Positions 39,382-51,490 of a stretch of 64,000 bases of DNA are shown in pieces. The stretch is taken from positions 19,690-83,689 of the forward strand of contig NZ_KB894816.1 in the NCBI RefSeq assembly GCF_000374645.1, in the 5' to 3' direction. Made by a program: the position numbers and the translations under genes. The notes below the pieces were generated by a model, which saw only the letters and a program-made list of their open reading frames with translations, was not told where the DNA came from and made no database searches. Origin of the DNA: Arhodomonas aquaeolei DSM 8974. Lineage in GTDB: Bacteria; Pseudomonadota; Gammaproteobacteria; Nitrococcales; Nitrococcaceae. How positions within the stretch are numbered: position 1 is the first letter of the stretch; each line of letters begins with the position of its first letter.

Positions 39382-41245
39382 CGCCGTACCCCTGTGCGGT
39401 CTGCCGCAGCCTGAGCAGCCAGGCATCCATCACCGTGCGTGCCATCGGCGCCGCCGTGGAGCTGCCGCCGCCACCGTTCTCGACCACCACCGCCACGGCG
39501 ATCTTGGGATCCTTCAGGGGCGCGAAGGAAATGAACAGCGCGTGGTCGCGCAGCCGCTTGGCGAGCTCCTCGGCGTCGTACTCCTCGCCCTTGGCGATCC
39601 CGAACACCTGCGCGGTACCGGTCTTGCCGGCGAACTGGTATGGGGCGTCGCGCCCGACACGACGGGCCGTGCCACGGGGCCCCTGCACCACGTCGTGCAT
39701 GGCATCGATGATGGTCTCCCAGCGCTGCGGCTTGTCCAGCTGGATGGGCGGGCGCTGATGGGGATCGGGTACCGGCACCGCCTTGCCGTCCGGTCCGGTC
39801 GCCGAGCGCAGCAGGTGGGGACGCAGGCGCTTGCCCCGGTTCGCCATCGTCGCCGTGGCATAGGCGAGCTGTAGCGGCGTGGCCAGCATGTAGCCCTGGC
39901 CAATGCCCGCGATTATGGTCTCGCCGTGATACCACGGCTTGCCCTTGACCCGGCGCTTCCACTCCTTCGAGGGCATCAGCCCGGAGAGCTCGCCGGAGAG
40001 GTCCACGCCGGTGGACCGGCCGATGCCGAAGGGCAGCAGGAAGTCGTGCATGGCGTTGATGCCCATCTTGTAGGCAAGATCGTAGAAGTACGTATCGCAG
40101 GACTCCTCGATGGCATCGTGCATGTTCACGGTGCCGTGCCCGCCGCGCTTCCAGCAGCGCCAGCGGTGATCAACGCCGGGGATGCTGTAGTAACCGGGAT
40201 CGTAGACCGTCTCTTCCGGCGTGGTAGTACCGGTTTCCAGTCCCGCCAGCCCCATGAAGGGTTTGATCGTGGAGCCCGGCGGATACTGCCCGCGGAGCAC
40301 GCGGTTGAACAGCGGCTTGTCCTTGCCCTGCTGCAGCGAGCGGTAGTCCTCCAGCGAGATGCCGTTGACGAAGAGATTGGGGTCGAAGGTCGGTGTGCTC
40401 GCCATCGCCAGCAGCTCGCCGGTCTGCGGGTCGATGGCCACGATAGCGCCGCTCTCCTCGCCCAGAGCGCCCTCGGCGACCTTCTGCAGCCGCACGTCCA
40501 GGCTCAGCTGCAGGTCCTCGCCGGGCACCGGCGGATCACGGTCGAGCACGCGCAGGGTCCGCCCCATGGCGTTGGTCTCCACCCGCTTGACGCCCACGTG
40601 CCCGTGCAGGCGCTTCTCGTAGTACCGCTCGATCCCGGTCTTGCCGATGTGGCTGGTGGCGGAATACTCGGCGGCGGACAGGCCGGAGAGCTCCTGCTGA
40701 TTGATCCGCCCGACGTAACCAACGGCGTGGACCGCGGTGCTGCCCAGGGGATAGTTCCGGGTGAGTTGCGCCTTCACCTCCACGCCGGGGAAACGGTGAC
40801 GGTTCACGGCCAGCCGGGCGACCTCCTTCTCGGTGAGGTCGAACTTCAGCGGGATCTCCTGGAATCCCGGACGCTGGCGCCGCAGCTCATGGAAGCGCTC
40901 CAGGTCCGTGGGACGGAGCGAGACGACCTTGCGGATACGCGTGAGCAGGTTGTCCATGTTGCTCACCTGCTCCGGCGTGACCACCAGGCGGTAGGTGGGC
41001 ACATTCTCCGCAAGGAGCACGCCGTTACGGTCATATATCAGCCCGCGGGTCGGCGGCACGCCCACCACCCGCACGCGGTTCTCCTGGGAGAGGGTGGCGT
41101 AATGCTGGTAGCCGGCAACCTGCAGCCACCACATCCGCCCCGCCAGCACGCCGACCGCGGCCAGCACGGCCAGCGCGGCCACGACCAGCCGCGAGCGCAC
41201 GAGCCGGCGCTCGCGCACGGGATCCTGGAGCTGCTGCACAGTCAT
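39374..41245 (-). CDS. mrdA: Penicillin-binding protein 2
   Basis: A 623-residue class B PBP, the elongasome transpeptidase. A single N-terminal membrane anchor (~20-42) is followed by the pedestal domain. Transpeptidase motifs are PGSTIKPF near residue 328 (Ser nucleophile), EESCDTYFY near 383 in the SxN position, and KTGTAQ near 542. A C-terminal hydrophilic tail is short. It lies between mreD and mrdB in canonical order. Confidence 0.95.
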   Translation of the reverse strand: MTVQQLQDPVRERRLVRSRLVVAALAVLAAVGVLAGRMWWLQVAGYQHYATLSQENRVRVVGVPPTRGLIYDRNGVLLAENVPTYRLVVTPEQVSNMDNLLTRIRKVVSLRPTDLERFHELRRQRPGFQEIPLKFDLTEKEVARLAVNRHRFPGVEVKAQLTRNYPLGSTAVHAVGYVGRINQQELSGLSAAEYSATSHIGKTGIERYYEKRLHGHVGVKRVETNAMGRTLRVLDRDPPVPGEDLQLSLDVRLQKVAEGALGEESGAIVAIDPQTGELLAMASTPTFDPNLFVNGISLEDYRSLQQGKDKPLFNRVLRGQYPPGSTIKPFMGLAGLETGTTTPEETVYDPGYYSIPGVDHRWRCWKRGGHGTVNMHDAIEESCDTYFYDLAYKMGINAMHDFLLPFGIGRSTGVDLSGELSGLMPSKEWKRRVKGKPWYHGETIIAGIGQGYMLATPLQLAYATATMANRGKRLRPHLLRSATGPDGKAVPVPDPHQRPPIQLDKPQRWETIIDAMHDVVQGPRGTARRVGRDAPYQFAGKTGTAQVFGIAKGEEYDAEELAKRLRDHALFISFAPLKDPKIAVAVVVENGGGGSSTAAPMARTVMDAWLLRLRQTAQGYGDE

Positions 41246-41302
41246 TGGACGATCACTTGAGACAAACGGCCCCCCGGTCGACAGCGCCGGCCGGCGCGGG
41301 GT

Positions 41303-41791
41303 TCAGCGCACGTTGAATCGCCGCCGCGCCTCGCGCAGCGTGAAGAAGACCACCGGCCACACCACAGTGGCCGAGAACGCCGGCATCCAGTGCCACCAAC
41401 CAGGGTTCGCCCGGCCGGTTATGCCGTCGACCCAGAAAAGCAGCACCCGTACCAGCAGGCTCAGCACCAGCACGGTCATCGCCTGCTGCCACATCGGGAA
41501 GATCCGCAGGCGCCGGTGCAGTTTGAGCGTGAGCCACGCCACCAGCGCGAACCCCAGCGCGTGCGCGCCGAGGGGCATGCTCTGGAGGATGTCGACGAAC
41601 AGCCCCCCGCCCCATGCGACCCCGACACCGACCCGCTCGGGCAACGCCAGTACCCAGTAGATGATGACCACGAGGGTCCAGGGCGGGCGCACCAGCTCCA
41701 GCGAGGTCGGCATCGGCACCACCGAAAGGATAAGCGCGAGGAACACGCTCACCAGGATCACCCAGCCGCCGTGGCGCGTCGACGTCGCCAT
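41303..41791 (-). CDS. mreD: Rod shape-determining protein MreD
   Basis: A 162-residue inner-membrane protein with about five hydrophobic helices. It has the family pattern RPPWTLVVIIYWVLALPERVGVGVAWGGGLFVDILQSMPLGAHALGF split over two helices. MreD bridges MreC to the RodA-PBP2 synthase. It starts 21 bases after mreC and precedes mrdA. Confidence 0.9.
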   Translation of the reverse strand: MATSTRHGGWVILVSVFLALILSVVPMPTSLELVRPPWTLVVIIYWVLALPERVGVGVAWGGGLFVDILQSMPLGAHALGFALVAWLTLKLHRRLRIFPMWQQAMTVLVLSLLVRVLLFWVDGITGRANPGWWHWMPAFSATVVWPVVFFTLREARRRFNVR

Positions 41792-41812
41792 ATGCTAGCG
41801 CCCCACGCGCAT

Positions 41813-42691
41813 TCAGGACCCCGGCGCCTGTTCTTCCGGCACCGCCGATCCGCCCGCGAACTGGGGCACATCGCCCTCGCGGCGCACCAGCAGCACCTCC
41901 TGGAGCCGGTCCAGGGAGGCGGCGGTCTTCACCGTGACCTCCGCGAACGGCCGCCCCGGCTTCTTGTCCACGGCGGAGACCCGGCCTACCGGATAGCCGG
42001 ACGGGAAACGCCCGCCGAGCCCGGAGGTCAGCAGCAGGTCGCCCTTGCGGATATCGGTGTTGTTCGGCAGGTTGGTCAACTTCAGCGCGCTCAGATCCCC
42101 AGTGCCCACGGCCACGGCGCGCACGCCGTTGCGGTTGACCTGCACCGGGATGGCGTGACTGGGATCGGAGATCAGCCGGACCGTGGCGGTGAACGGCCCG
42201 ACGGTATCCACCTGGCCGACCACGCCGTTGGCGTCGAGCACGGGCTGCCCCGCGAACAGGCCGTCACGCGCGCCCTTGTCGATGCGCACCAGATGGGTGT
42301 GCGGATCGAAATCCACGCGCATCAGCTCGGCGATCAGCACGGACTCGCCCACCTCGTAGGAGGAGTCGAGGAGCTTTCGCAGCCGGATGTTCTCGACCTC
42401 GAGGGCGTCAAGCTTCTGCAGCCGGGCCTGGCTGAGGAGGAGCTTGTCCTGCAGCCGCTCGATCTCGGAGACCAGTGCGCGGCGGCTGCGGAACTCGCGG
42501 GAGAAGAAGCGCCCGATCTCCGCCGGGAGCTCCGCGGCGACGTGCACCGGATAGACCGCCGTGGTCAGTGCGTAGCGCACCGGCTGCAAGTACCCCTCCC
42601 GGTGGTCCAGGGTCATCAGCGCCACCGACGCCAGTGCCAGAAGCACCAGACGTGCCGTTATCGACGGTCCTCGTGCAAACAGCGGTTTGAT
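41813..42691 (-). CDS. mreC: Rod shape-determining protein MreC (unusual start)
   Basis: A bitopic elongasome protein of about 290 residues: membrane helix, coiled coil (RALVSEIERLQDKLLLSQARL) and twin beta-barrel domain (LVRIDKGARDGLFAGQPVL to LLLTSGLGG). The conserved N-terminus IKPLFARGPSITARLV and the whole membrane helix lie upstream of the first usable GTG (42646), which would cut the helix in half. No ATG, GTG or TTG is in frame at the conserved start. An ATC codon at 42691-42689 is preceded by GGGGGAAG at ribosome-binding distance and is proposed as the start. If it is not used, annotate from 42646. Confidence 0.85.
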   Translation of the reverse strand: MKPLFARGPSITARLVLLALASVALMTLDHREGYLQPVRYALTTAVYPVHVAAELPAEIGRFFSREFRSRRALVSEIERLQDKLLLSQARLQKLDALEVENIRLRKLLDSSYEVGESVLIAELMRVDFDPHTHLVRIDKGARDGLFAGQPVLDANGVVGQVDTVGPFTATVRLISDPSHAIPVQVNRNGVRAVAVGTGDLSALKLTNLPNNTDIRKGDLLLTSGLGGRFPSGYPVGRVSAVDKKPGRPFAEVTVKTAASLDRLQEVLLVRREGDVPQFAGGSAVPEEQAPGS

Positions 42692-42808
42692 GGCTTCCCC
42701 CGAACTCAGATCGCTGCCCGACAGGATAACGCCAAACCGGGGGCGATGGGTGAACCATTGATCCCCGGCGGGGTGTTCCCTCCCCGCCGGTGCCGGTCCG
42801 CCCCGTCG

Positions 42809-45392
<2,584 letters not shown>

Positions 45393-45407
45393 GCCCCGGA
45401 GCAGACC

Positions 45408-46010
45408 GTGGCCCGGACGTCGCTCAACAAGACCGCCCTGCACCACGAGCAGGCACGCCTGCGGCGGTTCCAGCGCATCCTGCCGTCGCTGGACCTCAAG
45501 CGCCGCCAGCTCATCGCCGAGCGCAGCCGGGAGCAGGGCGTACTCGCGGCCACCGAGCGCGACCTGGCCGCGCTCACCAACGACGTCCGCGGGACACTGC
45601 CGATGGCCGGCGACGAGCGCGTGGTCATGGACGGGCTCGTCCGCGTCACCGACGTGCGGATGCACGAGCACAACCTCCTCGGCGTGCACCTGCCGGTGCT
45701 CGACGACGTCGCGGTGGAGACCTCCGGCTACGCCCTGCTGGCCACCCCGCACTGGCTCGACATCTATGCCGACCGGCTTGCCGAGGCCCTGAGGCTGAAC
45801 GTCCGCCTCATGGTCGAGCGCGAGCGGCTGCGACGGCTGGAGCGCGCCGTCACGCGGGTCACGCAGCGCGTGAATCTGTTCGACAAGGTCCTCATCCCCC
45901 GCGCCCGCGAGAACATCCGCCGCATCCGCATCCATATCGCCGACAACGAGCGCGCCGCTGTGGTGCGCGCCAAGATCGCCAAGCGCAAGCACGCGGGGAT
46001 GGGCCCATGA
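45408..46010 (+). CDS. ntpD: V/A-type ATPase subunit D
   Basis: A 200-residue central-rotor coiled-coil subunit. The N-terminal helix starts ARTSLNKTALHHEQARLRRFQRIL and the C-terminal helix ends with RVNLFDKVLIPRARENIRRIRIHIADNERAAVVRAKIAKRK, both family-typical and cut here for length. The start is GTG 45408 with GGAGC upstream. Its TGA overlaps the ATG of subunit I. The usual partner of D, subunit F, is missing from the operon. Confidence 0.93.
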   Translation: MARTSLNKTALHHEQARLRRFQRILPSLDLKRRQLIAERSREQGVLAATERDLAALTNDVRGTLPMAGDERVVMDGLVRVTDVRMHEHNLLGVHLPVLDDVAVETSGYALLATPHWLDIYADRLAEALRLNVRLMVERERLRRLERAVTRVTQRVNLFDKVLIPRARENIRRIRIHIADNERAAVVRAKIAKRKHAGMGP

Positions 46011-47788
46011 CCATCGTGGCGCTCGAGAAGGTGACCCTGTTCGGCAGCCGGCGCGAGGAGGACACCCTCCTCACCGGGCTCCAGCAGCTCGGTATCATGC
46101 ACCTGGTCACGCTGCGCGAGAGCCCCGGCGAGGAGGCCGCCCCGGCCGCGCCGGCCCACACCCGGCGCGCGCTGCAGCACCTGCTGGACTGCCCGGTACG
46201 CCGCCACCAGGTCCCGGAGGACCCGGACTTCGACCTGGCCACGACCGTCGAGCGGGTGCTGGAGAACCAGCGCCGCAGCCGCGAGCTGGAGGACAGTCGC
46301 GAGTTCGTCCAGCGCCGCCTCGACGACCTCGCCCCCTGGGGCGACTTCCGGCTGCCCCCTGAGGACGCCCTCGCCGGCTACCGGCTGTGGTTCTACGAGG
46401 TCCCGAACTACCGCCGGCACCAGCTCGGGACCCTGACCCTGCCGTGGCAGGAGGTCCATCGCGACAACCGCAACAGCTACGTCGCCGTGATCGCCCGCGA
46501 GGAACCCCCGCCGGAGGCCCTGCCGGTACCGCGCACCCACACCGGCAGCATCCCCCGCTCGCAGCTGCGCGAGCGCCTCCAGCGCCTCGCGGTGCGCCTG
46601 GACGAGCTCGCCGCCGAGCGCGAGGCACTCACGCGCTGGATCCACCTGATCCACCGCCAACTCTTCCGGGCGGAGGATGATGCCGACCTCGCCCGGGCCC
46701 ATCACTGCACCCTGGACGACGACGCCCTGTTCGCGGTGCAGGGCTGGGTGCCGATCCGTGACCGGGCCGCGGTACACGACTTCGCCGCCGCGCGTGACCT
46801 CGCCGTGCTGGTCGAGCCCGCGGACGCGAACAGCCGGCCGCCGACACTGCTGGACAACGACGAAGCCACCGCCGGCGGCGAGGAGGTGGTGCATTTCTAT
46901 CAGCTCCCCGGCTACCGCAGCTGGGACCCATCCCGGGTGATCTTCTTCTCGTTCGCGGTGTTCTTCGCGATGATCCTCGCCGACGCCGGCTACGCCGCCG
47001 TCCTCGGCGGCATCGTGCTCGCCGCCGCACCCCGGCTCGGTGCGAGCCGGCGCGGCCGGCGGCTGCGCAACCTCGGCCTGGCGCTGGCGACTACCGCCGG
47101 CGTCTACGGCGTCCTCGCCGGCAGCTATTTCGGCTGGCAGCCGCCGCCGGACAGCCTGCCCGGGGTGCTCCGCGTGCTCGATACCGGCGACTTCGGCCAG
47201 ATGATGACCCTGTCGGTGGGTGTCGGCCTCGCCCACCTGGTGCTCGCCAACGCCATCGTCGCCTGGCGCCGGCGCGGTCACACCGCCGCCCTCGCCCCCG
47301 TGGGCTGGATCGCGGCCCTGCTCGCCGGCGCCGCGCTGTACCTTGGCCTGCCCGGTGCCGGCATCGCCCTGGCCGCCGGGCTCGCCGCCGTCGCGGTGTT
47401 CAGCGACACCCGGCCGATCCACAACGCCGGCGACCTGCTGCGCCGCGCCGCCGGCGGACTGCTCGGGCTGGCCCGCGTGACCAACGCGTTCGGCGACGTC
47501 CTCAGCTACCTGCGGCTGTTCGCCCTGGGCCTGGCGAGCGCGTCGCTGGCGGTGACCTTCAACCAGCTCGCCGCCGACGCTGCAGCGGCCTACCCGGGCC
47601 TCGGCGTGCTCCTCGAGGTGCTGATACTCGCTGCCGGCCATGCCCTGAACTTCGCCCTCGCCGTGCTCAGCGGCGTGGTCCACGGGCTGCGGCTCAACGT
47701 CATCGAGTTCTATAACTGGGGCATTTCCGACGAGGGCTACCCTTTCCGGCCCTTCGCGCGAACGGAGAAGACACTGTGGAACAACTGA
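46007..47788 (+). CDS. ntpI: V/A-type ATPase subunit I (a subunit)
   Basis: A 593-residue stator and ion-channel subunit. The N-terminal cytoplasmic domain (~1-310) has coiled-coil arms. A C-terminal membrane domain of about seven helices follows, starting DPSRVIFFSFAVFFAMILADAGY. The essential half-channel Arg is R503 in DVLSYLRLFALGLASA. The end (LRLNVIEFYNWGISDEGYPFRPF) matches bacterial V-type I subunits. It is somewhat shorter than the ~650 residues usual in the family. It overlaps D by four bases and K by thirteen. Confidence 0.93.
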   Translation: MTIVALEKVTLFGSRREEDTLLTGLQQLGIMHLVTLRESPGEEAAPAAPAHTRRALQHLLDCPVRRHQVPEDPDFDLATTVERVLENQRRSRELEDSREFVQRRLDDLAPWGDFRLPPEDALAGYRLWFYEVPNYRRHQLGTLTLPWQEVHRDNRNSYVAVIAREEPPPEALPVPRTHTGSIPRSQLRERLQRLAVRLDELAAEREALTRWIHLIHRQLFRAEDDADLARAHHCTLDDDALFAVQGWVPIRDRAAVHDFAAARDLAVLVEPADANSRPPTLLDNDEATAGGEEVVHFYQLPGYRSWDPSRVIFFSFAVFFAMILADAGYAAVLGGIVLAAAPRLGASRRGRRLRNLGLALATTAGVYGVLAGSYFGWQPPPDSLPGVLRVLDTGDFGQMMTLSVGVGLAHLVLANAIVAWRRRGHTAALAPVGWIAALLAGAALYLGLPGAGIALAAGLAAVAVFSDTRPIHNAGDLLRRAAGGLLGLARVTNAFGDVLSYLRLFALGLASASLAVTFNQLAADAAAAYPGLGVLLEVLILAAGHALNFALAVLSGVVHGLRLNVIEFYNWGISDEGYPFRPFARTEKTLWNN

Positions 47789-48225
47789 TCCTCACCCTCG
47801 GCTGGGCCGGGCTGTACGGCCCCATGGCCCTGGGCGCCATCGGCAGCATCATCGGCTGTGCCATCGCCGGCCAGGCGGCCATCGGCGCCCTGCTGGAGAC
47901 CGAGTCCGGCCACGGCCGGTTCATCGGGCTCTCGGCGATGCCCTCCTCGCAGACCATCTACGGCATCGTGGTGATGTTCTCGCTGCAGCGCCCGGTCACC
48001 ACCGATACCGCGGCGGGGCTGTTCGCGGTGGGGATACTCTCCGGGACCGCGCTGCTGCTGAGCGCGGTCCACCAGGGCAGCTGCTGCGCCTCGGCGATCA
48101 ACACCGCCAAGAGCAAACCGGAAGTCTTCGGGCTGTCCATCGCACCCGCCGCCATCGTCGAGGGCTTCGGTGTGTTTGCCTTCATCTTCGCGCTGGTGAT
48201 CGCCGGCAACATCCCCGCCGGCTGA
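47776..48225 (+). CDS. ntpK: V/A-type ATPase subunit K (proteolipid c ring)
   Basis: A 149-residue duplicated proteolipid with four membrane helices. The ion-binding carboxylate is Glu 129 in AAIVEGFGVFAF; the first hairpin has no matching carboxylate. Residues at the Na+-ligand positions of Enterococcus NtpK are kept: S58 and Q59 in MPSSQTIYG, Q100 in AVHQGSC, and E129. This suggests Na+ binding (inference). GTG 47776 lies inside the end of subunit I, preceded by GGAGAAG. Confidence 0.93.
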   Translation: MEQLILTLGWAGLYGPMALGAIGSIIGCAIAGQAAIGALLETESGHGRFIGLSAMPSSQTIYGIVVMFSLQRPVTTDTAAGLFAVGILSGTALLLSAVHQGSCCASAINTAKSKPEVFGLSIAPAAIVEGFGVFAFIFALVIAGNIPAG

Positions 48226-48243
48226 ACGGGACAGGGGCCGCGT

Positions 48244-48930
48244 ATGAACGAGCACGACACCACCGGACCGTCCTCGGGCGTGGAGGCGCTGATCGAGCGC
48301 CTGCGCGAGGAGGGTGTGGAGGCCGGCCGCGAGGAGGCCCGGCGTATCGTCGCCGATGCCGAGAGCCGGGCGAGCTGGATGATCGAACAGGCCGAGGAGG
48401 ACGCCGAGCGGTTGCGCGCCCAGGCCCGGGAGGAGGCGCAGCGTCTGGAGGCCTCGGCCCGCGAGGCTATCCGCGTGGCCGCGCGGGACAGCGTCCTGGA
48501 GATGCAGACCACCCTCACCCATCGCTTCCGCGAGCACCTGCGCTGGCTGGTACGCGACGCCCTCTCGGACGAGGCCTTCCTCCAGCGCCTGATCCTGGAG
48601 CTGGCCGCCCGCCAGCGCAGTGACACGCCGCTGGAGGCGGACGGGCACACCGAGATCCTGCTCCCGCGGGACGTGCTGGGGCTCGAGGAACTGCGCCGAC
48701 ACCCGGAGGCCCTGCGCGAGGGCAGCCTCGCCCATTTCGTGGTCGCCCAGGCGCGCGACGTCCTGCGTGAGGGGGTCGATTTCACCGTCGGCGAGCACGA
48801 GCACGGTCTGCGCGTGCGCCTGAACGACCACGACATGGAGCTCGACATCACCGAGGATGCGGTCGCCGCGCTGCTGCTGGAGCACCTCCAGCCCCGCTTC
48901 CGCGCGATGCTCGAAGGCATCGTGAAATAG
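48244..48930 (+). CDS. ntpE: V/A-type ATPase subunit E (peripheral stalk)
   Basis: A 228-residue protein. A long charged N-terminal helix (~10-90; EEARRIVADAESRASWMIEQ) precedes a globular C-terminal domain ending LEHLQPRFRAMLEGIVK, the V-type E layout. It anchors V1 to subunit I through the peripheral stalk. No separate G/H subunit gene is present, so E may form the stalk alone or with an unlinked partner. It follows K by 18 bases. Confidence 0.85.
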   Translation: MNEHDTTGPSSGVEALIERLREEGVEAGREEARRIVADAESRASWMIEQAEEDAERLRAQAREEAQRLEASAREAIRVAARDSVLEMQTTLTHRFREHLRWLVRDALSDEAFLQRLILELAARQRSDTPLEADGHTEILLPRDVLGLEELRRHPEALREGSLAHFVVAQARDVLREGVDFTVGEHEHGLRVRLNDHDMELDITEDAVAALLLEHLQPRFRAMLEGIVK

Positions 48931-48935
48931 CCGCC

Positions 48936-49640
48936 ATGAGCAAGCGCCACGAGTACGTCATGCTGCTGGCGAGCCTGCCGGCCCTGCCGGGGCAGCCCTT
49001 CGGCCGGGAGACACTGGGGCTCTCACGGCTGCGCCTCGATCGCCGGCTGGGACTGCTCGGGGCTGCCCACCGCGAGAGCCTGGACACGCTGCTGGGCCTG
49101 CTGGACTGGTGCCGCCCCGCGCCGGAGCCCGCGGACACCGCCCTCGCCACCCGCGCAGACGCGGCGATGCCCCGGCTGGCGGCGCACGGCATTGCGGACC
49201 TGGCGGAGGCCCTGCTGGAGATCCGCACGGTCGTGGCCGCCCTGCGCGCCCGCCGCCGGGGCCATCAGCGCCCCACGCCGGGCACGCGCTGGGGTGTGGG
49301 CCCGCGGATCGCCCACATGCGCACCCGCTGGGACGAGCCGCTGCTCGGGGTGGGCGCGGTCTTCCCCTGGCTCGCCGAGGCCCGCGCGCACCTGGAGGGC
49401 GATCGCCCCCTGGCGCTGGAGCGGCTGCTGATGACCGTGGAGTGGCGGCTGCTGGATGGCGCCCGCCGGGCGGGGAGGTTCGACTTCCGCGCGGTCACCG
49501 TCTACGTGCTGCGCTGGCGGATCGCCGCCGCGTGGCGCCGCTACAACGCCGAGGCCGCCGAGCAGCGGCTTCGCGCCGGGGTGCACCACGGCCTCGGCGG
49601 ATTCCGGAACCTCTTCGCCCACCAGGACACCGCGGAGTGA
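48936..49640 (+). CDS. DUF2764-like V-ATPase-associated protein
   Basis: A 234-residue helical protein between subunits E and A, five bases from each. The N-terminus KRHEYVMLLASLPALP and the position immediately before A resemble the DUF2764 protein in chlamydial and Bacteroidetes V-ATPase operons. The identification rests on position more than on sequence. C-terminal helices are rich in Arg and Trp (EWRLLDGARR, LRWRIAAAWRRYNAEA). There is no membrane segment. The operon lacks subunits C and F, so it may fill a central-stalk or rotor-coupling role (inference). Confidence 0.75.
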   Translation: MSKRHEYVMLLASLPALPGQPFGRETLGLSRLRLDRRLGLLGAAHRESLDTLLGLLDWCRPAPEPADTALATRADAAMPRLAAHGIADLAEALLEIRTVVAALRARRRGHQRPTPGTRWGVGPRIAHMRTRWDEPLLGVGAVFPWLAEARAHLEGDRPLALERLLMTVEWRLLDGARRAGRFDFRAVTVYVLRWRIAAAWRRYNAEAAEQRLRAGVHHGLGGFRNLFAHQDTAE

Positions 49641-49644
49641 ACCC

Positions 49645-51474
49645 ATGAGCGCCGCCCCCGACCGCCCCGCCGTCGACTGCACCGTCGTCGCCGTACAGGA
49701 CGACATCGTCGTCATCGAGGCCGACGAGCGCGCCCCCGGCCTGATGAAGAACGAGGTGGTGCTCATCCGGCCCGACGGCGGCGACAGCGACGAGCAGCTC
49801 ACCGGGGAGGTCCTGCGGGTGCGCGGCCACCGCGCCGACGTGCAGGTCTTCGAGGATACCGGCGGCGTGGCCGTGGGCGACCCGGTGACCCAGACCGGCG
49901 AGATGCTCTCGGTCACCCTCGGCCCGGGGCTGCTGGGGCAGGTCTACGACGGCCTGCAGAACCCGCTGGAGCAGCTCGCGCTGGAATCGGGCTTCTTCCT
50001 GCCCCGGGGCCGGCAGATGCCGGCACTGGCCGCCGGGGCCCAGTGGTCGTTCTCGCCGACGGTACGCATGGGCGCCACCGTTCAGCCCGGCGACACCCTG
50101 GGCACGGTCCAGGAGGGCCGCTTCACCCACCGGATCATGGTGCCCTTCGACCTCACCGGGGCGCTGACCGTGGACTGGATACAGGAGGGCAGCTTCACCG
50201 TGGACGTGCCCGTGGCCCGGCTGGTCTCCGCCTCGGGGGCGGAGCACGCGGTTACCCTCGCCGGGCGCTGGCCGGTGCGCACACCGCTGCCCCGCCGCCT
50301 GCTGCGCGAGCACCGCAGCGAACGGCTCTACCCGGAGCGGCCGATGACCACCACGATCCGCGTCATCGACACGTTCTTCCCCATCGCCACCGGCGGTACC
50401 GCCTGCATCCCCGGCCCCTTCGGCGCCGGCAAGACGGTGCTCCAGAACCTCATCGCCCGCTACTCGACGGTGGACATCGTGATCATCGTCGCCTGCGGCG
50501 AGCGCGCCGGCGAGGTGGTGGAGACGATCACGGAGTTCCCGCGGCTCAGCGACCCGGTCACCGGCGGCTCGCTGATGGACCGCACGGTCATCATCTGCAA
50601 CACCTCGTCCATGCCGGTCGCCGCGCGGGAGGCCTCCATCTACACCGGCATCACCATCGGCGAGTACTACCGCCAGATGGGCCTGGACGTGCTGCTCATC
50701 GCCGACTCCACCTCCCGCTGGGCCCAGGCCATGCGCGAGACCTCCGGGCGCATGGAGGAGATCCCCGGCGAGGAGGCCTACCCGGCCTATCTCGACTCGG
50801 CCATCCGCAGCGTCTACGAACGTGCGGGGGTGATCCGCAACGGTGCCGGCGACACCGGCAGCCTGACCATGATCGGCACCGTCTCACCGGCCGGCGGCAA
50901 CTTCGAGGAACCGGTCACCCAGGCGACCCTGAACACGGTGAAGGCGTTTCTGGGGCTGTCCGCGGATCGCGCGTACAAGCGCTTCTACCCCGCGGTGGAC
51001 CCGCTGCTGTCGTGGTCGCGCTACCGCGACGAGCTCGCGGCGCACATCGCCGCGACCTTCGGGCAGGAGTGGCCGGGGCGTATCGACGAGCTGCTCCAGC
51101 TCCTCCACGACGGCGACGACGTCGCCCAGATGATGCAGGTCACCGGCGAGGAGGGCATAACCACCGGGGATTTCATCACCTACCAGAAGGCGGCGTTCCT
51201 GGACCTGGTGTATCTCCAGCAGGACGCCTTCGACGAGGTCGACGTCTCGACCCCGCCGGAGCGCCAGCGGCGCAGCCTTGCGCTGGTCTACCGCCTGGTC
51301 GCCGCGGACTACGCGCTGGAGGACAAGGAGCGCATCCGCACCTACTTCACCAACCTCGCCACAGCGATGAAGAACCTCAACTACGCGACGCTGGACTCCG
51401 GGGAATACCGCCGGCACCTGGAGGAGATCCGCCGTCTGGCCGGGGAGGCGGGCGTCGGGATCGAGGCCGCCTGA
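49645..51474 (+). CDS. ntpA: V/A-type ATPase catalytic subunit A
   Basis: A 609-residue catalytic subunit. The P-loop GPFGAGKTV begins near residue 256, followed by [18 protein letters not shown] with the catalytic Glu and [19 protein letters not shown]. The A-specific ~90-residue non-homologous insertion is present ([18 protein letters not shown] region). The C-terminal helical domain is intact. It is the last gene of the operon; the next genes are convergent. The A and B genes sit at opposite ends of the operon, an unusual layout. Confidence 0.96.
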   Translation: MSAAPDRPAVDCTVVAVQDDIVVIEADERAPGLMKNEVVLIRPDGGDSDEQLTGEVLRVRGHRADVQVFEDTGGVAVGDPVTQTGEMLSVTLGPGLLGQVYDGLQNPLEQLALESGFFLPRGRQMPALAAGAQWSFSPTVRMGATVQPGDTLGTVQEGRFTHRIMVPFDLTGALTVDWIQEGSFTVDVPVARLVSASGAEHAVTLAGRWPVRTPLPRRLLREHRSERLYPERPMTTTIRVIDTFFPIATGGTACIPGPFGAGKTVLQNLIARYSTVDIVIIVACGERAGEVVETITEFPRLSDPVTGGSLMDRTVIICNTSSMPVAAREASIYTGITIGEYYRQMGLDVLLIADSTSRWAQAMRETSGRMEEIPGEEAYPAYLDSAIRSVYERAGVIRNGAGDTGSLTMIGTVSPAGGNFEEPVTQATLNTVKAFLGLSADRAYKRFYPAVDPLLSWSRYRDELAAHIAATFGQEWPGRIDELLQLLHDGDDVAQMMQVTGEEGITTGDFITYQKAAFLDLVYLQQDAFDEVDVSTPPERQRRSLALVYRLVAADYALEDKERIRTYFTNLATAMKNLNYATLDSGEYRRHLEEIRRLAGEAGVGIEAA

Positions 51475-51490
51475 CCGCCGGCCACCCCGG

